64,000 nucleotides of DNA from Desulfofundulus salinus (GCF_003627965.1 NZ_RBWE01000001.1:2714463-2778462); one strand, 5' to 3'. Counted from the stretch's first letter, positions 35,770 through 45,641 are shown. Made by a program: numbers and translations. The notes: a model not told the origin generated them from the letters alone.

Positions 35770-36458
35770 TATTCCTTTGCCTCCCCAAGGGCGTTTAACA
35801 GGCTCTGTTCGGCATTTTCAATATGCTCCCGCGCCAGGATCTGGGCCAGCTCTACGTTGCGTTCACTGATGGCTTCCACAATTTGCTTGTGTTCTTCCAG
35901 GGCGTGCCTGGTTCGTCCCGGTTGGGACAGGGAAGTGGCCCGGAAGCGTTGAATTTGATCCGCCAGGTTGGTGATGATCTGGACCAGCCTTTCGTTCCGG
36001 CTGGCCTTGTAAATGAGTTCATGGAATCTGGTATCCGTTTCAACCAGTGCTTCCAGGTCGTGGCCGCTGACTTCGTAAGTCTTCACCAGTGCCCGTTCCA
36101 GCTCTTCCAGTTCCTCTTCGGTAATCCGCTCAGCAGCCAGACCGGCGGCCAGCGCTTCCAGTGCCGCCCGTACTTCAAAGACATCGACAATATCCTTTAC
36201 CGAAATACCCGCCACATAGGCTCCCTTGCGGGGCACCATGACCACAAAACCTTCCAGTTCCAGCTTCCGGATGGCCTCCCGCACGGGAGTACGGCTTACC
36301 CCCATTTCCTCAGCCAGCTGAATTTCCATTAAGCGTTCCCCGGGTTTCAGACGGCCCTGGATAATCGCTTCCCGCAAAGATTCAAAAACCAGTTCCCTTA
36401 AAGGTTTGTAATTATCCAGTTTAATTGGAATTAATCTCGGTTCTTCCACGGCCGCCAC
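35769..36458 (-). CDS. GntR-family regulator, FadR/FCD subgroup
   Basis: 229 residues. N-terminal winged helix (YKPLRELVFESLREAI, MGVSRTPVREAIRKLELEGF) and an all-helical FCD ligand domain (FEVRAALEALAAGLAAERI, DTRFHELIYKASRNERL, EEHKQIVEAISERN) with the usual metal-binding Asp and His positions. Starts at a GTG. Ligand unknown; carboxylic acids are typical for FCD regulators. Directly upstream of the NTP transferase gene. Confidence 0.88.
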   Translation of the reverse strand: MAAVEEPRLIPIKLDNYKPLRELVFESLREAIIQGRLKPGERLMEIQLAEEMGVSRTPVREAIRKLELEGFVVMVPRKGAYVAGISVKDIVDVFEVRAALEALAAGLAAERITEEELEELERALVKTYEVSGHDLEALVETDTRFHELIYKASRNERLVQIITNLADQIQRFRATSLSQPGRTRHALEEHKQIVEAISERNVELAQILAREHIENAEQSLLNALGEAKE

Positions 36459-36486
36459 CCCTTTTTCTGGTCATAACACTTATATT

Positions 36487-37371
36487 TTACCTGCAGCCGT
36501 TAATTACCGCAAGTTTTATTGCATGATTGCAAAAACGGGTGTACAAAATCCGCCCCAGCCCCGGGTTCAGCCGCCCGGCCACCCGGCGGGCCTCTTCTTC
36601 ATCCCGGCTAAGGCCAAAAACGGTAGGACCACTGCCGCTCATGACCACCCCCAGGGCACCGGCCGCTTTCAGGGCTTCCTTTACTGCGGTAACCTGGGGG
36701 TAAAGGGAAGTTGTTACCGGCTCCAGTGTATTTTCCAAAAGGGCGGCTACCGCGGGTACATCCTGGCGCTCGATAGCCGCCACCATGGCAGGGGTATCGG
36801 GATGAATACCGGGCAAAAGGCGGTCGTATTCCCGGTAGATCTGGGCCGTAGATGCGGCCAGGGGTGGGGTGACCAGAACCACTCCCAGAGGGGGAAGGGG
36901 TTTTAGCGGCGTGAGCAATTCCCCTTTTCCCCGGGCCAAAACCGTACCCCCTACGAGGCAAAAGGGTACGTCCGCCCCCAGCTTTGCGGCTAAAACAAGC
37001 AACTCCTCCCGGGAGAGGCCCAGGGACCAGAGTTGATTCAAGGCTGCCAGGGTGGCCGCCGCATCGGCGGAACCGCCCCCCAGACCGGCGGCCACCGGGA
37101 TATTTTTGGACAGAAAAATATGTACCCCCTGACGGCACCCGGTGACTCTTTGCAACAGTTCCGCCGCCCGGTAGACCAGGTTTTCCGGGCCGGAAGGCAA
37201 AAGGGGGCTGTCGGTCTGGAGCTCAATGCCCTGGGGGCGGGGAGAAAACACCAGCCGGTCGCAAAGGGCTATGCTTTGCATCACCGTTTCCAGTTCGTGG
37301 TAACCATCGGGCAAAAGCCCAGTAATGTCCAGGGTAAGGTTTATCTTGGCACGGGCCAGCGCTTCAAGCAC
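36487..37371 (-). CDS. ispE: 4-diphosphocytidyl-2-C-methyl-D-erythritol kinase
   Basis: GHMP kinase of the MEP isoprenoid pathway. About 294 residues. Motifs: ARAKINLTLDITGLLPDGYH at the start, NLVYRAAELL, PVAAGLGGGSADAAATLAAL (ATP loop, near 92-111) and VMSGSGPTVFGL. I favour the GTG at 37371, eight bases after GGGAGA, over the TTG at 37377. Palindromic element C lies just upstream. Confidence 0.94.
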   Translation of the reverse strand: MLEALARAKINLTLDITGLLPDGYHELETVMQSIALCDRLVFSPRPQGIELQTDSPLLPSGPENLVYRAAELLQRVTGCRQGVHIFLSKNIPVAAGLGGGSADAAATLAALNQLWSLGLSREELLVLAAKLGADVPFCLVGGTVLARGKGELLTPLKPLPPLGVVLVTPPLAASTAQIYREYDRLLPGIHPDTPAMVAAIERQDVPAVAALLENTLEPVTTSLYPQVTAVKEALKAAGALGVVMSGSGPTVFGLSRDEEEARRVAGRLNPGLGRILYTRFCNHAIKLAVINGCR

Positions 37372-37393
37372 GGGCAATATCTCCCTTCGGTAA

Positions 37394-37493
37394 ATATTCA
37401 GTGAACCCTGTTGGATGCGGTGCTATCCTCGCTTACTCCAGTGCTTCACGCCGGCAACACCGCATCCTTGTCATAACGTTTTTTACTGAATAT
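37394..37493. repeat. Intergenic palindromic element, copy C
   Basis: Termini ATATTCAGT (37394-37402) and ACTGAATAT (37485-37493) are perfectly inverted. Inner arms GGATGCGGTG (37413-37422) and CACCGCATCC (37458-37467) pair. The loop keeps CTTACTCCAGTGCTTCACG, similar to the cores of copies A and B. The inner arms of B and C differ by paired changes (GCG/CGC against GTG/CAC), so the stem is conserved rather than the sequence alone. Confidence 0.85.
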
Positions 37494-37511
37494 ATAGTTT
37501 TACGTTTAGTT

Positions 37512-40166
37512 TTACGTCGCCGGGAGAATATTTCCCTGCTGCCCGCTTTTGTCTTTTTCGCCGTCTCCTGGCTGCCGGCGGGTGCGAAACAACTCTATGG
37601 CTTTGACCACCGTGTCCAGCTTTTCGTAGAAAATGGCCACCGTATCACCTGGCTTTGCCGCCAGAAGGGCCCGCAACACCGCCTCCCCTTCGGGCAAAAC
37701 CACCCGGATTCCCCCCGGATGCATTCCCCCTTCCAGGGCACCTTCCCGCAGGAGGGCGGCCACTTCCCCGGGCCGGCGCCCGCGCCGGTGGGCATCCTCT
37801 TTGATCACCAGGGCCGAAAAGTTCTGGCCGGCAATGCGGCCTACCTCTCTTATTTGCTCATCCAGGCGGTCCCCGGGTACGCCGATGACGCCAATTAACC
37901 GTCCTTTAAAGTGCCGTAACACATTAACCATGCTGAGGTAGCCGGCGGCGTTATGGGCGTAGTCGATTACCACCCGGATGCCCTGCGCATCCAGGATATT
38001 TAACCGCCCGGGGTTTTGCTCCAGGTTGCAATGGAAGCCCTCCAGGCCGGCCCGGATGTGCTCCATGGATACACCCAGACCCAGACAGGCCGCAGCTGCC
38101 GCCAGGGCATTCTGGATATTGTGCCGGGCAAGACCGTCCAGAGAGGCCGGCAGCCGGCGTACTGAGAGCAACCGGCGCACCTGCTGGCCCCGGGCCACCA
38201 CCAGCATCCCGTTCTTCACAAACACCGCCGTACCGCCGGCACCCAGGTGGCGGCGCACGGTGATATTATCCGGCACCAGGGAGAAATAAATGATCTTGCC
38301 CCGAACCCGGCCGGCCATGGCCAGCACATGGGGATCATCGGCATTGAGCACCGCAAAGCCGTTTTTATGGACGGTTTCCACCACCAGGGATTTTACGTCG
38401 GCCAGGTCCTCCAGCGTCTCGATGCCGTCCTGCCCCAGGTGATCCCCGCTGATGTTGGTGACTACCCCCACGTCACTGCCCTCGTAGCCCAAACCGGCCC
38501 GCAGGATCCCCCCCCGGGCCGTTTCCAGCACGGCCACACCGACCTCCGGTTCCGTCAGCACCAACCGGGCGCTGACCGGTCCCGTAGTATCGCCGGCAAG
38601 CACCCGCTGCCCGTCAATGTAAATGCCGTCGCTTGTAGCCATGCCCACCACCAGGCCGGCCCGGGCCAAAATGGCTCCGATCATCCGGGTGGTAGTGGTC
38701 TTGCCGTTGGTACCCGTTACCGCCACAATGGGAATGCGGCAGGGTACGCCGGGAGGAAAGAGGTGATCCACAATGGCCGCACCCACTTCCCGGGGCAGGC
38801 CTTCCATCGGGTGGGTATGCATACGCAGCCCCGGCGCGGCGTTCACTTCAATTACCGCCCCGCCCTGCTCCTCTAATGGGCGGCCGATATCTTTCGCCAC
38901 CACGTCGATGCCGGCCACATCCAGACCGGTCAGGCGGGCCACCCGTACGGCCAGCCGGACATTGGCCGGGTGCACCTGTTCCGTAACATCCACAGCGGTC
39001 CCGCCGGTGCTGAGGTTGGCGTTGTCCCGCAGGTAAACGGCCTGCCCTTTCCCGGGCACATCCCGGGGTGTGAAGCCCTGGCGGGCGAGGCAAGCCAGGG
39101 CTACCGCATCCAGGGAGATTTTGGAAAGGGGCCTGCCGTGCCCCTCACCCCGTCGCGGGTCCCGGTTAAGCTCCTCCACCAGTTCGCGGATGGTGCGCCG
39201 CCCGTCTCCCATCACCCGGGGAGGCAGGCGCAAAGACGCGGCTACCATCCGGCCGTTCACCACTAAAAGCCGGTATTGCCGGCCGGGAATTTGTTTTTCC
39301 ACCAGCACCTGCCGGTCATAGTAGCTGGCCAGTTCAAAGGCCCGGCGCACCCGGGCTTCTCCGGACACAAAAAGACTTACCCCCTGCCCGTGATGCCCGT
39401 TGACTGGTTTGATGGCCACAGGGGGTCCCAACTTTTCGGCCAGGGCAAGGGCCTCTTCCACCGTGCGGGCAGTCCCCGATTCGGGTACGGGCACCCCGTG
39501 GGCGGCCAGCAACTGGTTGCATAACTGCTTATCCTGCACCAGGTCGACGGCAGTACAGGGAGTGTGATCCGTAATGGTAGCCGCTATCCGCCTGGCATAC
39601 CGCCCATAACCCAGCTGGTAGAATCCTCCCCCTAAAGGAAGGACCGGAATCCCCCTTTTGCGGGCCGCCTCAAGGATCGCCCGGGTGCTGGGGCCGCATT
39701 CTTCTTCCGCAGCCTGACGCACCCTCTCCACCAGTTCCGCCACTTCCACCGTCTTTTTCTCCAGCAGGGCCTGCACCAGTTCCACCGCCGCCCGGGCGGC
39801 GGCCAGCCCGCCGGGGGCAGAAACATATTCAAAGATTACTTCATAAACCGTTTCCCCGTCCCCCCGGCGGGTCTTGCCGTAAATCACCTCCTGGCCGGCC
39901 AGCTTGCAAAGCTCCAGGGCCACATGTTCCACCACGTGGCCCAGGTAGGTACCCTCTTTTAACCGCTCCACAAAACCCCCGGGGCGCCGGCGGGAGCAGT
40001 GGTGCTCACCCAGGCCGGGCAAAAGGGACAACAACCGCCGGTTGAAATCCCCCAGCTCGCTGGTGGGCCGGCACCCGTCGGGGGCCAGATCCAGGATTAT
40101 TTTAATTACCGGCCGGTAGCTGTAAATGTTGCTGCCGTAATAGGCCCGTAAATCCAGAATCTTCAC
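37512..40166 (-). CDS. cphA: Cyanophycin synthetase
   Basis: Polymerises Asp and Arg into cyanophycin (multi-L-arginyl-poly-L-aspartate). About 884 residues, the usual length. An N-terminal domain (YSYRPVIKIILDLAP) is followed by ATP-grasp (PVAIKPVNGHHGQGVSLFV, IEVNAAPGLRMHTHPMEG). The Mur-ligase-like domain starts near residue 500 (TGTNGKTTTTRMIGAIL, TNISGDHLGQDGIETLEDLA). I chose the GTG at 40166 after GGAGGG because the family begins MKILDLRAYYG. A cyanophycinase gene lies about 9 kb away in the window. Confidence 0.95.
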   Translation of the reverse strand: MKILDLRAYYGSNIYSYRPVIKIILDLAPDGCRPTSELGDFNRRLLSLLPGLGEHHCSRRRPGGFVERLKEGTYLGHVVEHVALELCKLAGQEVIYGKTRRGDGETVYEVIFEYVSAPGGLAAARAAVELVQALLEKKTVEVAELVERVRQAAEEECGPSTRAILEAARKRGIPVLPLGGGFYQLGYGRYARRIAATITDHTPCTAVDLVQDKQLCNQLLAAHGVPVPESGTARTVEEALALAEKLGPPVAIKPVNGHHGQGVSLFVSGEARVRRAFELASYYDRQVLVEKQIPGRQYRLLVVNGRMVAASLRLPPRVMGDGRRTIRELVEELNRDPRRGEGHGRPLSKISLDAVALACLARQGFTPRDVPGKGQAVYLRDNANLSTGGTAVDVTEQVHPANVRLAVRVARLTGLDVAGIDVVAKDIGRPLEEQGGAVIEVNAAPGLRMHTHPMEGLPREVGAAIVDHLFPPGVPCRIPIVAVTGTNGKTTTTRMIGAILARAGLVVGMATSDGIYIDGQRVLAGDTTGPVSARLVLTEPEVGVAVLETARGGILRAGLGYEGSDVGVVTNISGDHLGQDGIETLEDLADVKSLVVETVHKNGFAVLNADDPHVLAMAGRVRGKIIYFSLVPDNITVRRHLGAGGTAVFVKNGMLVVARGQQVRRLLSVRRLPASLDGLARHNIQNALAAAAACLGLGVSMEHIRAGLEGFHCNLEQNPGRLNILDAQGIRVVIDYAHNAAGYLSMVNVLRHFKGRLIGVIGVPGDRLDEQIREVGRIAGQNFSALVIKEDAHRRGRRPGEVAALLREGALEGGMHPGGIRVVLPEGEAVLRALLAAKPGDTVAIFYEKLDTVVKAIELFRTRRQPGDGEKDKSGQQGNILPAT

Positions 40167-40237
40167 CTTTGTTGCCCTCCGCAAAACAGTTATGTTACCA
40201 GTATTGACCAACAAACCGGGAAAAATACCATGGGTAG

Positions 40238-40399
40238 CGGGAGGGTAAAAAGGTACGCGTCTGGGGCAAAGGGCAGTTCAACATTCCGGCTGAAATTATG
40301 AAACAGATTAAAGTATTCCTGGACAGCAACGTGATTATTGCCGGCCTGGCGTCGAGAACCGGCGGTTCGCCCGGCATTCAGATCAAACCAGATCCCTGA
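40238..40399 (+). pseudogene. Relic: AbrB-type antitoxin start fused to PIN toxin start
   Basis: One open frame reads REGKKVRVWGKGQFNIPAEI, typical of the N-terminus of SpoVT/AbrB antitoxins. It runs straight into MKQIKVFLDSNVIIAGLASR, the N-terminal strand and first acidic residue of a PIN-domain RNase. It then stops 13 codons later. The rest of both genes is missing: an internal deletion fused them, and the toxin is cut off where the transporter operon ends at 40383. No functional product is expected. Confidence 0.6.
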
Positions 40400-42101
40400 A
40401 GGCCTCTCTCAAGAGTCTTCTGGTGTAAACGTGTTCCGGGTTTTCGAATATTTCGAAGGATACACCCGTTTCCACTATTTCACCTCGATACATAACATAA
40501 ACTTTATCGGCAATTTTACGGGCCAGATGCAAATCGTGAGTAATATACAGCATGGCAAATCCATGCCTGTTCTGGAGTCCCCTGAGCTCCCTTAAAAGAT
40601 TGGCCTGGGTGGAAGGGTCCAGCATCGAGGTTACTTCGTCTGCAATCAATAATTTCGGTTTTGTTACCAGGGCGCGCGCAATTGCCAAACGTTGTCGCTG
40701 TCCTCCACTTAAGGCGTAACAGTAACGATTTAAAAATTCCCGGGAGACGGGCAGCTGTACCTTCTGCAAAGCCTTAATTGCTTCTTCTTCCCTCTCTTCT
40801 TTACTGCCCCACTTAATTATGTCCAGCGGTTCTCTAACCACTTCCAGAACCTTCATGCGGTGACTGGTGGCAGAGAATGGATCCTGGAAGATTATTTGCA
40901 TACCCCCCAGCATTTTAGTGGCCCATCTTCCCTCCACCTTTTTGTTTTTAAAAAATACCTGGCCCGCATCGGCCGGCAAAACCCCTGCCAAAATGTGGGC
41001 AAGCGTAGATTTGCCGGAACCGGATTCCCCCACCAGGGCCACCACCTCACCGCTTTTAATTTCCAGGCTAACTCCTTTTACTGCCTCAATTTCTCTATCC
41101 TTCAATACGTATTTTTTTCGAATCCCTTCAGCCTGAAGAAACGTTTCGATACCCCCCTTGTGACAGGCTACCATGCGCTCAAGGGCTACATACCTGAGGG
41201 GAGGCCTGGTCTTACTGCAACTTTCTTCTCCCTGGCAACACCGGGGATAAAAAGCACAACCTTCCATAGAGCCTCCCAGGGGAGGCTCCCCGCCAATTCC
41301 CCACAGGTCTTTATATCTAAAGAAATTGGGGGAAGAATTCAGCAACCCGCGGGTATAACAGTGCATGGGATTTTTAAGCACCTCGGAGGTAATCCCCAGC
41401 TCAACCACGCGCCCGCAGTACAGGGTCATAACTCTGGAGGTAAGCTTTTTAACTGCTCCCAAATCATGGGATATTAAAATCATGGCAAAGCCCAACTTTT
41501 TCTGCAATTTCTGCAGCAACTGCAAAACTTCATTTTTACTTGCCGGGTCCAGCGAGGTGGTAGGCTCATCCACAATCAGCAGTTCCGGATCACAGGACAA
41601 AGCCATGGCCAAAAGTACCCGCTGCCTCATTCCCCCTGATAATTGGTGCGGGTAATAGTGCCGCCACTCCGGCTCAAGGCCTGCCATTTCTAATAATTTG
41701 ACAACCTTTTGGTCAATCTCCAGGGGGGATAAGTTATAATGAGCCCGCAAAGGCTCTCCTACTTGTTCTCCAATGCTGAGTACGGGATTAAGCACTTCCA
41801 GGGAGTTTTGAAACACCATGGCCATATCTTTCCAGCGATAATTTCTCAGTCTCTTTTCCGGCAACCCCACCAGGTTTTGACCCTTGTAAATTATTTCCCC
41901 TTCAACGATACCCTGTTTTATCAACCCCATTATCCCCAGGGCCAGGGTACTTTTCCCACACCCGGATTCTCCAATAATCCCCAGGCTCTCTCCTTTTCGC
42001 AGTTGCAAGGACACGCCGTCAACGGCCTTTACCGGCGGGTGTACGGCGTGATACGCAATGGACAGGTTTTTTATTTCCAGCAAATATTGATCAGCGGTCA
42101 C
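40383..42101 (-). CDS. Dipeptide/nickel-type ABC transporter, fused double ATPase
   Basis: About 572 residues holding both ATPases of an Opp/Dpp/Nik importer in one chain. The first has IIGESGCGKSTLALGIMGL, LSGGMRQRVLLAMAL and LLIVDEPTTSLDP. The second has LVGESGSGKSTLAHILAG, LSGGQRQRLAIARAL and LLIADEVTSMLDP. Between them is the oligopeptide-transporter C-terminal cysteine region (CAFYPRCCQGEESC), probably a Fe-S or metal site. The GTG at 42101 follows GGGGG. It is the last gene of the methyltransferase-SBP-permease operon. Confidence 0.9.
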   Translation of the reverse strand: MTADQYLLEIKNLSIAYHAVHPPVKAVDGVSLQLRKGESLGIIGESGCGKSTLALGIMGLIKQGIVEGEIIYKGQNLVGLPEKRLRNYRWKDMAMVFQNSLEVLNPVLSIGEQVGEPLRAHYNLSPLEIDQKVVKLLEMAGLEPEWRHYYPHQLSGGMRQRVLLAMALSCDPELLIVDEPTTSLDPASKNEVLQLLQKLQKKLGFAMILISHDLGAVKKLTSRVMTLYCGRVVELGITSEVLKNPMHCYTRGLLNSSPNFFRYKDLWGIGGEPPLGGSMEGCAFYPRCCQGEESCSKTRPPLRYVALERMVACHKGGIETFLQAEGIRKKYVLKDREIEAVKGVSLEIKSGEVVALVGESGSGKSTLAHILAGVLPADAGQVFFKNKKVEGRWATKMLGGMQIIFQDPFSATSHRMKVLEVVREPLDIIKWGSKEEREEEAIKALQKVQLPVSREFLNRYCYALSGGQRQRLAIARALVTKPKLLIADEVTSMLDPSTQANLLRELRGLQNRHGFAMLYITHDLHLARKIADKVYVMYRGEIVETGVSFEIFENPEHVYTRRLLREAFRDLV

Positions 42102-42126
42102 GGCGAATACCCCCAAGTATAAATGT

Positions 42127-42990
42127 TTACCTTCCCATGCGCGGGTCGACCATTCGTTCCAGCTCACGGCTGATAAAGGCCAGGGAAATTACCATTATAA
42201 TCAAGGCCAGCCACGGGTAGAGCAACCACCATTTCCAGAAATCCGTATAGTATATCCCCTTAAAATTGGTAGCATGGTGAATGATTAAACCCCAGCTTTT
42301 GGAAGTAGGGTCCCCCAACCCCAGAAAGGAAAGCCCGGCTTCGGCAACAATTGCCCTCCCCGAAAGCCTGATCATATTTACTGCCACCAAAGGGAAAACT
42401 TCCGGGAGAAAATGCTTCCACATTAGATACCACACGCCGGCACCATATGTCTCCGCCGATTTGATATAGCTCCGTTCCTTCAACATCAGCATCTGGGAAC
42501 GCACGATTCTGGCGGGGAAAACCCAGGAAAACAGGGCCAGCACTAAAATGATGTTTAGCAGACTGGGACCGAAAAAAGCTGCCAGCACAATCATCACCGG
42601 CAGGTCCGGCAACACAATCATAATATCAATTAATCTCATTAAAACCTTATCGGGCCACCCGCCCAGGTACCCCGAAACAATGCCAATCAGGCCGCCACCC
42701 AGGGCTGCCAGTAAGGCAGTACCAAAACCCACAAGCAAGCTGACCCTGGCCCCGTAGCATATCTGGGCCCAGAGGTCAATACCAAGCTCGTCGGTACCCA
42801 AAGGGTGCCCTCCTCCCGGCGGCACAAGAGGCGGTCCCGATGAGATATTGTGGGGATGGATGGAAATATAAGGAGCCAGGATAGCTACCAGCAGGACAAC
42901 CAAAATCACCACAAGACCGGCTTTTCCCGGCAGGGAAAATTCTTTTACCCGCTCGACTATTTTCACCAGCAACTCCGGCATTCTCCCCAA
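42127..42990 (-). CDS. Dipeptide/nickel-type ABC transporter permease (DppC-like)
   Basis: 287 residues, about six membrane segments, with HPLGTDELGIDLWAQICYGAR and the coupling loop EAGLSFLGLGDPTSKSWG typical of DppC/OppC/NikC. An N-terminal extension precedes the first membrane segment. The reading frame starts two bases after the stop of the DppB-like gene. Confidence 0.9.
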   Translation of the reverse strand: MGRMPELLVKIVERVKEFSLPGKAGLVVILVVLLVAILAPYISIHPHNISSGPPLVPPGGGHPLGTDELGIDLWAQICYGARVSLLVGFGTALLAALGGGLIGIVSGYLGGWPDKVLMRLIDIMIVLPDLPVMIVLAAFFGPSLLNIILVLALFSWVFPARIVRSQMLMLKERSYIKSAETYGAGVWYLMWKHFLPEVFPLVAVNMIRLSGRAIVAEAGLSFLGLGDPTSKSWGLIIHHATNFKGIYYTDFWKWWLLYPWLALIIMVISLAFISRELERMVDPRMGR

Positions 42991-42992
42991 GG

Positions 42993-43994
42993 TTATCCCC
43001 CATGTATCCCGCTATAGTCACCAATACGCGGGTCAAGCTTCCTGTAAACTAAATCGGCTAGAAAATTAGCCAGCAAAACACATATGGTTACCACCAGGAA
43101 AATCCCCTGAACAAGCGGATAATCATGGACCATAACTGCTTCCCTCATTAAATGCCCCAGCCCCGGGTAGGCAAAAACATTTTCCACCAGAATTGCGCCA
43201 CCCACAAGGGAACCAAGGCTTAAAAACACCCGCGTTACTATGGGAAGCATGGCATTCCTCAAGGCATGGCGAAAAATGATGCGTTTTTTGGGAAGTCCTT
43301 TGGCCCATGCAGTACGCAGGTAATCCTTTTCCAGCACGGTCGTCATACTGTTTCTGGAAAGCAAATACATACCGCCCAGCCGGGCAATGGTCAAGGCCAT
43401 CACGGGCAGGAAAGCATGATGCAAGATATCAAGCAATTTTTCCCACCAACTACTATAATTGGCAAAATGCGTGATGGCCCCCGACAAGGGGAATAATCCC
43501 AACCCGGCGGCAAATGTAAAAAGTAAAACGAGACCCAGGAGAAAGGCCGGAACCTCTGACAGGAGAATCAAGCAAAAAAACAAGAATTTGTCCGGCCATT
43601 TCTCCCGGTACCAGGCGGATATGCTGCCCAGAATAGTACCGAAGACAGTACTCAGCAGCACTGCCGCTATTACCAGAAAAGTCGTCCACGGTAAGCGGCG
43701 CAGGATGATCGTGCTCACCGGCTCATTATAGTACAAGCTGTACCCTAAATTTCCCCGCAACAAATCAGACAGGTAAGACAGGTACTGTTCGGCAACAGGC
43801 CGGTCCAGCCCGTAGTATTCAAGATAGTACTGTCTCTGTTCCTCCGAAAACCTTGCCACCTCCTGGCCTTCGTCTGCAGACATGTACAAAAAGGGATCAC
43901 CAGGCATAGCCCGGGGAAGTAAAAAGTTGAGGGTCACTATGACCCAAATGGTAAAAAGATATTCCATTAGCCTGGTGACCCTCTTCCTTCTCAA
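42993..43994 (-). CDS. Dipeptide/nickel-type ABC transporter permease (DppB-like)
   Basis: 333 residues with LFTIWVIVTLNFLLPRAMPGDP at the N-terminus, YGLDRPVAEQYLSYLSDLLR, and the coupling region YLRTAWAKGLPKKRIIFRHA found in DppB/NikB. Six predicted membrane segments. It starts seven bases after the binding-protein gene. Confidence 0.9.
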   Translation of the reverse strand: MRRKRVTRLMEYLFTIWVIVTLNFLLPRAMPGDPFLYMSADEGQEVARFSEEQRQYYLEYYGLDRPVAEQYLSYLSDLLRGNLGYSLYYNEPVSTIILRRLPWTTFLVIAAVLLSTVFGTILGSISAWYREKWPDKFLFFCLILLSEVPAFLLGLVLLFTFAAGLGLFPLSGAITHFANYSSWWEKLLDILHHAFLPVMALTIARLGGMYLLSRNSMTTVLEKDYLRTAWAKGLPKKRIIFRHALRNAMLPIVTRVFLSLGSLVGGAILVENVFAYPGLGHLMREAVMVHDYPLVQGIFLVVTICVLLANFLADLVYRKLDPRIGDYSGIHGG

Positions 43995-44000
43995 TTAAGA

Positions 44001-45641
44001 TTAACCCCTTTCCAGGTAAGACAGCTTACTATGAGTTAAAGAATGGTGGTCAAACATGAACATCCAGCCGTCATATTTGGCCGGCCTGTACACGTTGTAA
44101 CCGGTAGTGTAGTAAAGGGGTATTTCCGGGACATCTTCAGCCAGGATTTCCTGAGCTTTAAATATCAACTCTTTGCGCTTTTGGTCGTTAAACTCCAGAC
44201 GCTGTTTATCCAGTAAAGCGTTCAACTCCTCATTTTGATAACCCGGCGTGCCCGGAGCAGAAGCCATCAATGCTCCTCCTTTAGAATAACTGGCAAACCT
44301 TTCGCGCAAATAATCCGCATCATTGCCCCAACCACCGTGCCCTGTGATGGCAAGCTCATATTTATTCTCTCTAACACGGGCATCCCGGGTCTTCATATCC
44401 ACGCTTTGCACTTTTATCTCAATGCCTGCTCTGGCCAGTTGTTCTTTCAATACTTCCGCCAGCCTGACTTCACCGCTGGATACCAGCAGGTTGAAGGAAA
44501 GTTTTTCTCCTTTTTGATTCTGGCGGATGCCGTTTTCGTCCAGCTTGTCGTACCCCAATTTTGCCAGCAGCTCGCCTGCCTTCTGCAGGTCAGGCTTGTA
44601 CTGCTTCACACCAGGATTATACATCACATGGTCAGGGGGCAGGATGCCGGCACTGCCGGGAACGGCAGCGCCCCGGGCCACCTTGTCAATCAGCTCTTGA
44701 GCATCAATGGCATAGGCAATGGCCTGCCGCAACTCTTTATGCTGCAAGATCGGATAATCCTTCATATTGAACAGCAAGCGGTAGCCCCAAAATGCAGGGC
44801 TTTTAACTATTTTGTACTGCGGGTCTTTTTGGAAACGCGGTAGTACATCGGGCGTGATGCCGGCCAGGTCAATCTCCCCTTTTTCAAAGGCCAGCACTTC
44901 CTCACTAACCGGCACAAACTCGATTACTTTGACCCTCTGTTTTGGTCCCCAGAAGCCATCAAACGCTTCGAAACGGTAAGTACCGTGTTCCTTGCTGTAC
45001 TCCGTCAGGCGGTAGGGGCCGGTTCCGATGACTGCTTCCGGCGCAGTGAATTCCTTCGGGTTGTCCACTTTTTCCCAAATATGTTTGGGAATTATACGCA
45101 CCATGCCCAGCTTGTATAACATGGCTGCATTTGGTTCTGTAACGGTGATCAGCACCTGGCGGTCGCCAACTATTTCTACCTTCTGAATATCTTTTTTATC
45201 CAGCGCCCCCCAAACCATCGGGTTTTTAGTTGCGTAATCAAAGGTGAATTTCACGTCCTCGGCGGTCAAAGGCTTACCGTCCTGCCACTTTACGCCATTG
45301 CGCACAGTAAAAAGGTACTGTTTGCCCCCTTCTTTGACTTCATATTTTTCCGCCAGCCAGGGGATGAGCCCTTTTTCGTCCCGCTCTAAAAGACCGTCGA
45401 AAATCAGGCACATCTTAAAGCCCCCCGGCCCCCGGGGATAAACAGCATACGGTGTCGGGTAACCCCAGTCCCCGCCGGCCAGACGGATAACATCCACCTG
45501 GCCCTGTTCCTTAGCTTTACCTGCGCCGGCCTGCCCGGCCTGTTTTGCGCCGCAACCGCACATCAAAAAGATCGAAGAAAGCACAAGCACCAGTACAGCC
45601 AGTAAATGTCTTGCTATGTTGTACCTCTTGCTAATCATCAT
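44001..45641 (-). CDS. Extracellular solute-binding lipoprotein, family 5
   Basis: 546 residues with a lipoprotein signal (LVLSSIFLMCGCGAKQ), then the family-5 pattern GLLERDEKGLIPWLAEKYEV, FTVRNGVKWQDGKPLTAEDV and IIPKHIWEKVDNP. Binds peptides, nickel chelates or similar solutes for the DppBC-like permease; ligand not deducible. Two adjacent ATG codons (45641 and 45638) follow GGAGGG. Downstream of the methyltransferase gene by 25 bases. Confidence 0.9.
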   Translation of the reverse strand: MMISKRYNIARHLLAVLVLVLSSIFLMCGCGAKQAGQAGAGKAKEQGQVDVIRLAGGDWGYPTPYAVYPRGPGGFKMCLIFDGLLERDEKGLIPWLAEKYEVKEGGKQYLFTVRNGVKWQDGKPLTAEDVKFTFDYATKNPMVWGALDKKDIQKVEIVGDRQVLITVTEPNAAMLYKLGMVRIIPKHIWEKVDNPKEFTAPEAVIGTGPYRLTEYSKEHGTYRFEAFDGFWGPKQRVKVIEFVPVSEEVLAFEKGEIDLAGITPDVLPRFQKDPQYKIVKSPAFWGYRLLFNMKDYPILQHKELRQAIAYAIDAQELIDKVARGAAVPGSAGILPPDHVMYNPGVKQYKPDLQKAGELLAKLGYDKLDENGIRQNQKGEKLSFNLLVSSGEVRLAEVLKEQLARAGIEIKVQSVDMKTRDARVRENKYELAITGHGGWGNDADYLRERFASYSKGGALMASAPGTPGYQNEELNALLDKQRLEFNDQKRKELIFKAQEILAEDVPEIPLYYTTGYNVYRPAKYDGWMFMFDHHSLTHSKLSYLERG

